NCBI RefSeq assembly: GCF_032854445.1
Contig: NC_088295.1
Location: 25,719,385 to 25,783,384, forward strand
Length of the DNA stretch: 64,000 nucleotides
Reading direction: 5' to 3'
From: Liolophura sinensis
Lineage: Eukaryota; Mollusca; Polyplacophora; Chitonida; Chitonidae
Each line of letters opens with the position of its first letter. Positions within the stretch are counted from its first letter, which is position 1. Positions 24,671-37,328 of the stretch are shown here, piece after piece. The position numbers were made by a program, and so were the translations under genes. The notes beneath the pieces were generated by a model. It was not told where the DNA came from, ran no database searches, and saw nothing but the letters and a program-made list of their open reading frames with translations.

Positions 24671-27600
24671 AATGGACTTCTGGTTATAATACTAAGACAC
24701 ATGAAGAAACAGAGAAAAGTACGTGGGAAAAAGAAAAGTAATACATTGGCTTTGAGCCCGAAGCCTCAAGGTACCACATCCAATTGGTTTAGTTCTAATG
24801 AAATAACGCGAGTTGACCCTCTGCTCATAGCCAAAAACGAAAGACAGAAACAATATATTGTTGTAAGGTTGATTTCGTTCCCACCGTGAGCTGCAGTAAA
24901 TCGTTTCGTGCAGCTTGCACGAAGCATCAATGTTAATTAGATGATGACTTTCGAAAAGTTTTGAAAACTTATGTTGCTAATTGCGTGAAAACTACACTTC
25001 AAAAACTAATTGCAGACTCGTGATCATGATGTCAAACTATACTAGACAATGCATTATTCTGGTTCTTTTAAACGGTTATTAAAACGCTTAGTAAAACCAA
25101 AGTCTTGCATTTAACGCCGTAAAAGATCACGAGGAGTGACTGCACTTTCATAAGTGTTAATGTTTGAACAAGCGCCAAAGTGTTCACATTCCAACGGGTT
25201 AATTGACATCTTCAACCATTACTTGGATCACAGTAAAAACCAATTTAATGCAGATGGAATATAAACACTTTGAAGGGTGTTGAAACATTACCACTTTATA
25301 ATAACTGGTCGGACACATCTTATAAGTACAGTGTTAAAGTAAAAGATAGCTAAAGTATGAAGTCAGATTTATCACACAGACAACTTAAAACTATGCGTAA
25401 AAATAACTTCATTTATTTTTAAGATTTTTTTTAGAGTCTTGAAAGCCATTCAAGTATTTGAAAACTATGGTGGGCTTTATAAGCCATACTGACGGTATCT
25501 AGAAACTCTGACCTCACATCACCTTTTTTTCCTGATGTTCACCAGAAGGGGGGGGGAATTTTTGGGAATATTATTTCAGTAATCTTTCACTTATTGGTAA
25601 GAAGAGTTTTTCCACCATTCTGTGTCGTGATAGAGTGACGTCAGAGTTTCCAATGTCTGATAGTATCGTCCATAAAGCTCACATTCCAATTCAAATGTTT
25701 AAGCGCCCTTTAACTCCTTTCATAAAAATCTCAAAAAATAAATGAAAGTATATTTATGTATAGTTTTAAGTGGTCTATTTAGTGATGTCTGCTTCAATAG
25801 ACGTCTTTTCCAGTTTTAAAAGTGTCGTTCCCCTTTGACTCGGTCGTATAGACTTTACAAACAGAACACTAAGAAAAGGTTTCGCCTCAGGCCACTCCAT
25901 TCTCGAGCAAAAATCTGTCAAGGGTGTCCTCAAACATGAACCAGGCTTCACTTTGTACACAAAATCCTTTCCTATTCCATTACGCAAAAGCTCAATAAAG
26001 TAGAAGGAACTGCTCAGTTTCTGTGCAAAACCGAGCACAGAAAAGCAAATCTTCATTGTGGTAATTTCAAGTCGATAAGGCAAGGTTTTTTGTTCATTGA
26101 CACTTTATTTGGTACAACTGAGGACAGTAAAGTAAGTCAGATGAAGGGAGACCAAAATTATCCCCAACAAAACTTCCAATAAAAAATGTTGGTAGGAAGT
26201 GACAACCATTTAAAAATCCGATCATTCCCATATCAACCTTACAACAAGGCAGAAGGTTTTTCCTTTTAAGTCTTATAACGAGCCACTCTGAGCCGGTTGA
26301 ACCATCTCTAAAGATCAAAGCGTCACTAGGCTAACTTACTAGTATCTTGCTTGGGTTGTAGAGATCAAAATCAGATTCGCTGGAAATCGCAAGAGACTTG
26401 ATACAGTGTGGTAGACAATAGGTTGTAGGGCTTTGTGGTCTTGAATCCCTATCTATCCTCCAGTGTTGGTTGTGTCAGGATGACGGTAAGATACCACACA
26501 GCCAACCTTTGTTTTGGACATCTCACAAGGGAGTTGCTGATAGTAACCCCAGTCTGCCGTTGGTAAAATATTGACCGATAATGGCGGTTGCGAAACAGAC
26601 GGTTAATTCTCGAAGCTTCACGTGACTTCCGACCTTGGCTTCTAACCCATGCAGGGCAATAACGAATCGGACCCAGTATTAACGGCGCACCGTAACATAC
26701 TGCTGACTTCGGTCATTGTAGCGCTAATTCCAAGGCTTCTGTAACTCTAAACCAAGCAAGCTTTAGGGCTAAAATGTTCGGCTCTCGTTATATCCTTTCC
26801 TTTCATGGGGCTTAAGGCGTGAACAGAACATACGAAATAAAATTAGATTAAGGCATCCCGTTGTCGTATTCGAAGAATAAAAGTGAATAGGGCACCATTG
26901 ATCAATAGCTACATAATATTAGTCAGACTATAACAACCACACTCTCCATTATCCCAAGAATGGCACTAAATCTTGAAACGGGATGCCGCTCATCTAACCA
27001 TGAATCCCATTTGTCAATGTGAATTTTCTTGAAACTTCGATAGGACGGACACGTGAACATGAGTCTGTCTGATAACATCGGATCTCGCTTGAAGCGTGAT
27101 TCAGGGCGAGTTTGTGGTAATCTTGTTTCATATATCTACCTGTACTACAATGTAATTTTTCTGACATAAAATATTTACAACTATTTTTTTTCAGTTACAA
27201 AATATACTGTGTCAGTGGTTTGTTAATATGACCAAATGTAGTCTATGTAAAAATATGAAAGCACACATGATCAAGGAAACTCTGAAACGGAATTGCAGTC
27301 CTATATTTCTCGGACAGCGTCCTCTGTCACTCCTGGTGCAGGTTTATCCTAACAAAGCCAGAAGGGAGGGAAAGGGCCTAGGGGATAACTCTTTTGGCGC
27401 GAGATTGTATGTGACCGTCTTTGCTTTCTTGTCTACTTGTTCAACAAAACCTGACACAGAATGCTATGCTACTTGCAGTAATACACTGAACGTTGGGCGG
27501 ACCTATCTCTGATCTCTCTCTTCTTATTGATTTATGATCTCCCGGGATAATGTTAATTGCTTCTCTATTCATTTTAGCTTCAATATAGTAGTTAATTCTA

Positions 27601-28234
27601 AACATCGCTACACATATGTCAACCACATTTCGTAAACCATTATCATACAGAGCATCCAAACATCGCGATCTCTTTAAACTCCCGTTTCTTTCAGTAGATG
27701 AGAACCCGTCTACCAATCGATATAAAGTTCCTGCCTTCCATACGTGTTTCGCTTCGACAAGGCTGCAATATTGCCATAATCATCCATGCATCCCTAAATT
27801 CATGCAGACATCATGCTGATAGTCGCGAGACGAGATGTTCTTCCTGACACAAGTCTCTGCTATATTGCTCTATGAACATCTTCATCTCTTCTGCCTGTAA
27901 TACCAGATGTCCCTGAACGGTTATTCAGATTCTTATTCCAGAGTCGTTCAGACCAGCTATGTATCTAGGACAAAACTTCAGTGATGCCAGAAACATATGA
28001 AGAATGAAAACTATTGCGTCAAGTCGTGTTCGTGCCAATGAGCGTTCTATGTATAGATTACAAGGTTTAAATTCCATATTCATTAATAATGTCGTAAAGA
28101 AGGGGAAAGGCATTTTGAAGTATCTTATTCAAGCTTTCGATGCGACTGTTAATATATACCTAAAATTGATGTTAAAAGCTGCATACGTTGGCAACCCATG
28201 TAGAAATTATTGCGAATTATAATTCAAACCGAAA

Positions 28235-28497
28235 TTTATTTATTTATTTGATTGGTGTTTTACGCCGTACTCAAGAATACTTCAATTATACGACGGTGGT
28301 CAGCATTATGGTCGGAGGGAAACCGGGCAGAGCCCGGGGAAAATTTACGACCATCTGCAAGTTGCTGGGAGACCTTCACACGTATGGCTGGAGAGGAAGA
28401 TAGCATGAGCTGAACTTGATCTCACAGCGACCATATTAGTGAGAAGCTCATTACGCTGCGCTAGCGTGCTAATCAACTGAGCCATGGAGGCCTCCAA
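28235..28497 (-). mobile_element. SINE family A, complete copy with 9-bp target duplication
   Basis: This 263-base element is flanked by AAACCGAAA at 28226-28234 and 28498-28506. On the minus strand it opens GGAGGCCTCCATGGCTCAGT (A-box-like), then a B-box-like 'gtgagatcaagttcag', and proceeds through the family body to a (TAAA)n tail. The same site is empty in unit 3 (near 39185). This is the best reference copy in the window. Confidence 0.9.
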
Positions 28498-29532
28498 AAA
28501 CCGAAAGTTAGAAAACACTAACCACACTCTGGTTTTCTGCAGAAGTATATTTTCTTCAAAGAAGAAGTATGCTCAGTATAATTATATTTCAGGACAAGCA
28601 CCTTCACTTCCATAAAATACATTTATCGGATGAAAACAAATTACGAATAAGTTGCATCACCTCAGACTCTTAATCACTGGGATACCAAACTACCCCAAAG
28701 GCAACTAAGTTTTATAACGAAAGCTTTCAAGGAACTTCTCCAAAGGGCTTTATTTGTTGAAAACATCAAAAGCCCACTTGAGACCCAGCTCTTTCACATT
28801 TAAAATCTAGATGACAATACATACGTCGATATCTACCTAAAAATCAGTTCTTCTTCTCATTTATCCACAGCAGAAATCGCTGCCATGTAACAACTGTCAA
28901 ATATGTGACAGCTGGTGACACAACCATGTGTAATGGAAAAAATCCTGGAACAATACGGAGTTTTAGATTTTGAAGGTTATGCCCTTCTGCTGAAAGGGGC
29001 TGTAATTAAGAATACTGGTGGCAGAGTCGTGAAGTTCCATCCCTCTGGTACTCATAAAACAAACCATAGCGACTGAGAATTTGATTCCTTGGGAATGTGC
29101 ATGGGCATCAATGTAAACCGAAGGCGAAGCGCGGTTTTCGATGTTGGAAAGTCAAAAGTGACAAAAAGCTTATGTTTATATTATATATTCGGAAGCTCAT
29201 CTAGGACTTTTACGTCCATGTATGGCACAGAACATTAACTTTCGGTATCTAATGGTAAACTCTAGTAAAGATCTGCTTAGGCACAACAGCACAAACATAA
29301 CTTTGTATAGCAAGGAAAATCCTTTATGATTGCAAACCATCAGAAAATTCTTTCAGACCTAATAAAAACTCAGATAATTCCAATCTACAGACGTCACGCA
29401 CATAACACCAAGGATGAAGACTTTTCGGGGAAGGGTGGGTTATAATTCAGGGGAGTGACACCTAGATATATGTGTCATAACAAATGAAAACCTTAACAAA
29501 AGACAAAGAGCCCAACAAAAACAGTCTCACCT

Positions 29533-29575
29533 ACCTCCCCCCCCCCCCACCCCCACCACCACCCAGCCATCCCCA
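29533..29575. repeat. Poly-C / (CCA)n tract in unit 2
   Basis: A run of C followed by CCAC units, at the same macrorepeat position as the C run of unit 1. Confidence 0.85.
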
Positions 29576-30940
29576 TCCCCACTCTGTGTCCCAGAGGCAC
29601 CCTAAAACCCCTCATATAAATTCACCAATAGTCTGCACTGAAGGACAAGTACACTAGTCCATACATACAAAAATAGTAGTTCCTGACTGACAATAACAAC
29701 GAATCCCTCGCTGTAGACGACGAAATATCCAGTCCTCAACGTTTTCCCCATCCCCTCGAACAGACTATACATTTATACGGTCATCTGGCATAAAATCAAA
29801 AGCAACAAAGAGACCTTTGAAATAACGTAACGGTAAAACCAGGCATGGCTTGTGCGAGATATCAGTCGTTAGAGGACTGCTTCCTCCAAACTAGGTTTAA
29901 CACTACCTTTTATAGGTCACATCTGAACCTCAGGCAAGCACTGCATTCTATCTTCTTCAGCTAGATCGTTTGCCTCTCAGTCAATATTCTAGCCTATTAA
30001 CTTCTCCTTGGCTGGAAGCTGTTACATCAACGGTTTCAATTAATAGCCCAAGGTGGCCCAGTGAATAAAGTGGCTTTGTCTCAGATTCATCAAATATGGG
30101 CTCTGAGCAACGAAGACATCAGCTACCAAAACGATTCATTTAACTAAGGCACGAAGCTAACTTAAGTGGTAATCCGAAACCTTTATAAAAAGTTAACCGC
30201 TTAAAGGAGGATTTTTGTTCATAACATGGCTGCAAGATACTTGTGTATTACTGAAATGCAATGATCTTTCTGGGGAGCTTCTGTAGCCAAAAGTTTTAGT
30301 ATACTTATTAGGATCCTTTAAGTCTCTTTCTCGCCGTGACATTGGTATAAGTACATCTTTTCAGTAACTTCTTGTTAAAGACCTTATCTTAAGAGCTGGT
30401 TTCACTTCATTAAAAGTTCCGCATTCGTAAATCCTTCTTTATGAGCAACTGGACATAAAAATGTTCCACCTTAAAACTTTGGACGTCATTTACAGTGACA
30501 AAGAAAAAGCGAATGAAACACATTCCTTATTACTAGTTTTACTTGAAGATATCTCCGACAAGGCTATATAACATCACGGTATTTCATCCAGCTGCAATTA
30601 ACTGAGATAACAGAGAGCAAACTCAAGTACCTTATTTTCATTCAGCAAGAAAGCACTGAGAAGAAAGCAAGAAAAAAACTCATCTCTGTTGTCAGCACTG
30701 CGTATTAAGTGGGGGATGGTTAATCCCTATCACACAGTCTTACATGATCTTCTTTAACCAGAACTCCAAAAGTATCCCTGAATAACGTCACTGGGTGCAA
30801 ATGGCTTCGTTGAATTTTTTCACTCGAGTGAAAAGAAATCGTGAAGCTATACAAGTTCGTCCATAGTATAGGAACTTTCTTCGTCAACACAATTCTCGGC
30901 TGCTTTTATCCACTTAGAGCTTACTTAGTGGTGTAAGCGT

Positions 30941-31036
30941 ATGGCCACAGTGGTGACGGTCTTTACTGTGAACCATTATCACAAAAGCCAACATACTGTC
31001 AACATCCATTGTAAACCTCCCCATTGTGATAGCTGG
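30941..31036 (+). pseudogene. Short conserved reading frame of unit 2, deleted
   Basis: The same start as in units 1 and 3, MATVVTVFTVNHY, but the next codons diverge (HKSQHTVNIHCK) because of an internal deletion. The CCKSVGPVK part is gone. The unit 2 copy is a relic. Confidence 0.3.
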
Positions 31037-31704
31037 CAAATGGTCACACGTAACAGGTGGAATACAGCCTCTTTTAAATTTACCTCAGTCAGGGTTTTAT
31101 TCTAACTGTTCATGTAAATGCATAAATAGTAGCAATTTACACGCCCCATAGCATTATGGCTTACGCGGAATTAGGTAAAATCAGAGATGCAAAGACGTTC
31201 TCTGTGCTGATGTACCTCGCCTATGTGGATACAGCCAATCCCTTTACATATGGCATCGGTCCACACAATTCTCACCAGTGTACTACCGAGCTTGGGCTGA
31301 AGAGAATGTCTTTTGCGCTCTATGTGAATGGGACAGGTTCCTTTCCTTTTACCTATTCAATTTTAGGTTGAGTGAATTGACTGACTGACTGACAGATTGA
31401 TTGGTGTCCATGTCGAGGTCAAGAGTTTGTTAATTTCTACGTGGTCAGGCTTATAGGTGGATAATGCCGGAGTACGACGAGTAAAGCCAACGAACGTCAC
31501 TGGCACTTCAAACAGACTGTGCCGCAACACACGTTTGAAGTCCTTTTTTCGGGTTATAACACATCATAAATCATGTGTAAATCATTTTCTTACCTATGCA
31601 ATAGTGCGATGTTTAAGCCTTTATGCATTAGAATTCCTTTCTTAGACCCTGTGATAATTGCGACGACTTAAATCTATTCTCCCTTAGAGTGTTTAATTCT
31701 GGAA

Positions 31705-31782
31705 ACTTACTCAAGCAGAATGTAACTTACTCAAGCAGAATGTAACTTACTCAAGCAGAATTTAACTTACTCAAGCAGGTGT
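31705..31782. repeat. 20-bp minisatellite, four copies
   Basis: The 20-base unit aacttactcaagcagaatgt is repeated about four times. Unit 3 has a single related segment near 42685 ('gaaacttactcaacctaaa'), so the expansion is private to unit 2. Confidence 0.85.
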
Positions 31783-34509
31783 ATGAATTATACTCTGGTG
31801 TTATCGAATATCCTCTCTATAAGCTGACGATCTGTATAAGAAGGTCGTATCTAACCCTTGGATTCCTCATTTTCTAAGCTGAAAAAATGAGTTTTAATTC
31901 AATCTAAAGTTGAACCTAAAGCTTGTTGAATCGGTCTCCACATACAGGACAGATACAGGTCTAAATTCTGTTCAATCAGCCCGCCAGTTGTCGGCTGGTA
32001 GGCCTCCATAGTTTCTGGTTTCCGATCCCATTATCTGCCGTAGGTTAAAAACTCCGTCACACGAGTACATGTTAGTTATGCCAGATTTATAGCAGCAAGG
32101 GCTACTGAGGGCGAAGAGAGTTTTGTGTCACGGCGTCCTTGCGCATAAACAGTAATATACGATCAATCCCGATCGCTCAGTGCCATTCATAAACAGTGTT
32201 CCGATAGACTGGACTGACCATGGTTTGCCTTCTTCGGGGATACCGTAAATGGTTTTGAAAGTGGAAGAGCCGTCCATCCGAAAATCTCATAACTATCTCA
32301 TATCTTATTATAAAAGATTACACAGTTCCAGAAGTACACGTGAAACCACCTGATACATTTTATTGCTAGATATTATTATTCGAAAGGGTGTACATACATG
32401 ACAAAACCCGATGCACCAACTGTTTGGGAGGCGGGCATGATCTAGGGTTTATGGCGTTGTTCCTTCAATGTCTGGGACACAGGAAGTGTAGTGTTTGTTG
32501 AAGGCCACTTTACTTCCATCAATATGGTGTGCATATGTGTACGTCACATGTGGGAAGCTTTGTCAGTGCCAGCGATACTACCTCGAGTAGCACTTAAACT
32601 GAATGTAGTTTGGACCTATTTCTGATCTCCAGCTTCTGTTTGATTTATGATCTCCCCACTTGTATTCTCATTTCCGATACATAATTATCAACCACAGTTC
32701 ATGAACATCGCGATCACTTTAAACAAATTTCTTTCTGCAATCATATTACCATACAAACATACACGTGAATCCATGATTCAACGTGCCCTGAATACATGGG
32801 TCTTCACATTGCTGGAAGCACACAAAACTGTTATCTATTTAACTGACAACATAATAACAGAACTGAAATTCACTCTACACCACCGATGTATTCTGTCGTG
32901 CGTGACAATATTATCCAATTAGTGGTCCAGGGCCCTTTAATGTTAAGAAAAGATTTCTCAGCCCCTACAGCCACAAGCTCTAAATGCAAAAGGACAACAA
33001 AAGTGCCGTTTACAGTAGCTTCTACAGATTTGTTTGTATGTAAGTAAACTTCTTTTTAATGTCGTAACAACGTATCAGTCGTACTCAGTTGAGTCATTAA
33101 GTTTGTTTGCATATACTGAGTGTTCTTGTGCCAGGGCGTCTCCATCCCATCAAAGTACTGCCACAATCGAAGTAACTAATGATTGTTAATCATCCCTTTG
33201 TCTTAGAGATGAAAAATACCATAAATTGAAAGAATGGCCAGTATGGCTGCAATGTATCATCATCGATATCCGTACTTACTGCAACTTAATAGACCTCATT
33301 TTCACGAGGCGTATGTAGTTTTCGGGGTCGTTTAGTCCCATGTTATTCAAGAGCCCTACTGTAACAATTGATAATTTCACACTTCACGAACACCATAGAG
33401 TGAAAACAAGGCTCCTCATCTGTACAAACTTGCACAATGGCACAATGAGGAAAACGCAAGACAAAGATGCGGCAGTTCAGTGTCAGTGAAAGCCCCCTTA
33501 TATTCTACTTTCAGAAACTTCCATTAACATTACTTTCTTTAACTATTCATCATAGTTGCTGTTATGGTAATTATGGGTCAACAGTTTATTTCTTCTCCTT
33601 TCCACTTCACGTAGCCAAATAGATTTTACAAATAAAAGAAAAGATTTGGTCTCAATCTCACTTCAAACCAAAGACCTGACCAGGATATCCCCACACGTGT
33701 ATGTGGACTTCTTCAACCAGGCTTCGAAATGTAAAAAAACCTCTTGTATTCATGTTTTAAGTTCCTTTACGCATACGTTCAATAACGTATAAAGAACTGC
33801 GAGTGATATCCAAAACAGAACGCAGAAAAGTGCTAATGGCATGTCGACAAGACGAGTTTTTTTCTATTTTTTTTTTGTTCAGAGGCACTTTATTAGGTAC
33901 AATTGAGGACAATAAAGTAGGTCAGATGAAGGGAAAACAAAATTATCTTTAATAAAACTTCCAAGAAAAGTTCCTGACAAAACAGTGACAACCACTTATC
34001 AATCCGATCAGAAGGCTTTTTGTTTTCTATATTATAACTAACCTCTCCAACCCGGTTGAACAATACCTTAAGATTAAATCGTCACTGCGGCACAGGTATT
34101 GGACGTAGCCTATCCCTAGAGACTGGCGAACAAAAGCCTCAGCGGACAAAACCCCGCTGTCAAAAGCCCCGCGGAAGACACCCCCGGTGGACAAAACCCC
34201 GAGATCAGTGTATATGGTAAAGGACATAAGTTGTTTTCTAGTTAAAGAAAACTTAAAATATTCTCCCTGAAGTGACTTTGCAGATTCACTACATTATTGC
34301 AATCAAGAGAACCCCCTCTTTCACTTGTTCAGTCTCCATATGTTCCATCCGTTTTTACGACATCGGAAAGAGCTATCTCTCAGCGGTATAAAGAATGCTC
34401 AACCTTCATTCCAGGCTTATCTGAAAACTAAAGGAGTTTACAGGTATGGTAAACAATTGCTGTTTTGCCACTTTTGTGACTTCTTTCCCTATTCTAAAGA
34501 ACACAATTC

Positions 34510-34511
<2 letters not shown>

Positions 34512-34602
<91 letters not shown>
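34512..34602. repeat. (AT)n array, first
   Basis: About 90 bases of uninterrupted AT dinucleotides. The sequence is self-complementary and therefore cruciform-prone. The Tyr/Ile frame on the minus strand is an artefact. Confidence 0.98.
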
Positions 34603-34604
<2 letters not shown>

Positions 34605-34732
34605 TATTAATAGACAAAAAAACCCTGGTGAGGAAAATTTACATAGAAAAAAAATAATAAAAGTTTTAAAGTTTTGAAACTGCAGTTGGAATATAACAGA
34701 ATGTAGAAAGTTAATAAGGCGTTTTATTATTC

Positions 34733-34888
34733 CTCTCCGGCCGTACGTGGGAAGGTCTGTCAGCAACCTGCGGATGATAGTGAGTTTCCACCGGATTCTG
34801 CCCAATTTCCTCCCACCATAATGATGGTCGCGGTTGTATAAGTGAAATGTTCTTGAATACGACGTAAAACACCAATCAAAAAAAACAC
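34733..34888 (+). mobile_element. SINE family A fragment between the two AT arrays (forward)
   Basis: The fragment runs from 'ctctccggccgtacgtggga' through 'ctgtcagcaacctgcggatg' to 'cgacgtaaaacaccaatcaa'. An A-rich tail follows that grades directly into the second AT array. The head half is missing. Confidence 0.85.
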
Positions 34889-35008
<120 letters not shown>

Positions 35009-37135
35009 CCTGGATTCAATTTCTACACATCAAAAAATCCCACTGGGCCAACTTATCTGCTCCGAATCATGGAGATCAATATCGATTTTTCTGGTATTAA
35101 CATGTGACAGAGTGTAATGGCGAGGCAACTACTAGCTTGGATTTGTGACATGGAACCAATGCCAGTCCTAGTGTTGAAAAACACATTAGAGACGTACTGT
35201 TAACAAGTGATCAAAAACTGGCGGCGGACTTTCACGTGGGAGTCATTTGATCCAAAAACCTAAAATTTATGACGTGCAGATTACAGTTCTAGGTACAGCC
35301 ATTCCGCTCTTTAGGTCCTGTATAAATTGTATTTGAACAGAGAAAAAGAACGCGGAAAAAAGAACAGGAAAATACTGGGTGTGAACCCAAAGCGTCAAAG
35401 TACCACATGCAATGGGTCTAGTACTGCAGGCCAGCATAGAAATTTCAACAGGGTTTCAAGTCGACAGGTTTGAAGCTAATAAAATACATCACACTTAGGC
35501 GTGGTATATATAACATTCCATACCTAAAGCTTTCTCATCTGTCCATACAAACATGCAAAATGTCATGACAACGGTAAAGCAAGGTAGAAGGTAAATTAAT
35601 ATCTGTTTAATGCGAGTGAAATTTTTTCTACACTTTTAAAAGTGTTATGTTTAACATTGTAAATTTCACGAAGAGTGACTGCACTTTTGTAAGTGTTAAT
35701 GTTTGATCACTAGCCAGAGTGTTCACATTTCAACTAGTTAACATCTTCAGCCAATACTTAAATCAGTTTTAAAAAAATTTAATGCACATGGAATATAAAC
35801 ATCTTTGAAAGGTGTTGAAAACTGGTCGGACACTTGTAATTTTTTTAAGCACAGTTACTTTTCGTGATCTTTGCAGTGTTAAAGTTTAAACATTTAGTTT
35901 TGAGAGGGTCGTTCCCTTTGACTTGGTCGTATACACTTTACAAATAGGACACCAAGAAAAGGTTTGGCCTAAGGCCTCTCCATTTCCAAGCAAACATCTA
36001 CAAACTGTATCCCCAAATGTGTACCAGGACTCGACATGTACAAAAAATTCTTTTCTATTCCTTTGCGCATACGTTCACTGAAGTATAAAGCACTGAGAGT
36101 GATAATCAAAACCGAACGCAGAAAAGCAAATCGTTGTTGTGCTAATGGCAAGTCGACAAGCCGGGGTTCTTTTGTTCACAGACACTTTATGCGGTACATC
36201 TGAGGACAGTTAAGTAAGTCAGAAAAAAGGAGAACAAAATTATCTCCAACAAAACTTGTAATAAAAGATGTTAAAAAGTGACAACCATTTATAAATCCGA
36301 TTATTGCCATACCAGTTTTGCAACAAGGTAGAAGGATTTTCCTATCAAACCTTATAGTGAACCTCTTCAACCCGGTTGAACCGTTTCTAAAAATCAAAGC
36401 GTCTCGGAGCTAACTTATATTACATGGGTTGTAGAGATCAAAATCAGATTTGCTGGAAATCACAAGGGACTTGATGGAGTGACAATGTGTTGTAGGGCTT
36501 TGTGGCCTTGAATCCTTGTTCATCCTCCAGTATTGGTTGTGTCAGAATGACGTTACAGGTCGCGAACCTCTGTGACAAAAAACGGCCATGACTGGGTGAT
36601 CATCCAGCTTGGACACTGAAACCAAAGGCGGTAACTGACTTACACAGTGGTTTCATTGTTTGGCAAGAGTCATTCGTTCAATGAAATCGCCTTTTTAGTA
36701 ACTAAAATTTGACAAAAGTTTCTAAATATTAAAATTCTCCTCAGTTAATTCATATGGGAGGCATATGTATAGGCTTGTCAACCTATGTATTTCACTAACA
36801 TATTAGCTACATTGATATGGTCATATATGAAGTTCTTAAGATGTTAACACACACACTCGTGCCGTGACAAACTACACAGGTTTACCACTGTATCATCGTT
36901 TTTGTTTGCTTAAACCCAATTAGTGAGTTTACTGTTTAAATGTACCCAATAAGTTAATTTACGTTAGCCTAAATATTTCCCCACAAATTAAACTTTCTAA
37001 ACAAAAATGGATTTGTGTACATGTACGTTTGTGGATTTGTTAGAGATGCCTTTCATAAAGTTTAAATGTACATCCAGCTTTCATGGGATGAGCTTGCTAG
37101 TGCATATACCAGCAGTAGCAAGCAAGAACTACCCA

Positions 37136-37210
37136 GTGACTCAGATGGTAGAGATCTGAACTACGGACATTGGGATCTGATTTCAAATCCCGATGAGCGA
37201 ACATTCAGTT
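37136..37210 (+). repeat. tRNA-like segment (SINE head or tRNA pseudogene)
   Basis: 'gtgactcagatggtagag' resembles a Pol III A box. About 35 bases later 'ctgatttcaaatcccgat' resembles a B box in a T-arm. Pairing of the outer stem is poor and there is no clear cloverleaf, so it is not a functional tRNA gene. It is present only in unit 3. Confidence 0.4.
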
Positions 37211-37240
37211 CTTAAATGGAGCCTGCGAAATTAGTACATG

Positions 37241-37328
37241 ACTTGAACCCCCGGTACGCATCACTTGAACACCCGGTACTCATCACATAAACACCCGGTA
37301 CACATCACATGAATACCTGCTACACATC
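37241..37328. repeat. 22-bp minisatellite, four copies
   Basis: Units of the type acttgaacacccggtactcatc start at 37241, 37263, 37285 and 37307 and vary at a few positions; a fifth is decayed. The array lies 30 bases downstream of the tRNA-like segment. Confidence 0.85.

Noticed and set aside
37136-37210. Functional tRNA gene
   Set aside because: A and B boxes are only approximate and the acceptor stem does not pair; it is kept only as a tRNA-like repeat.
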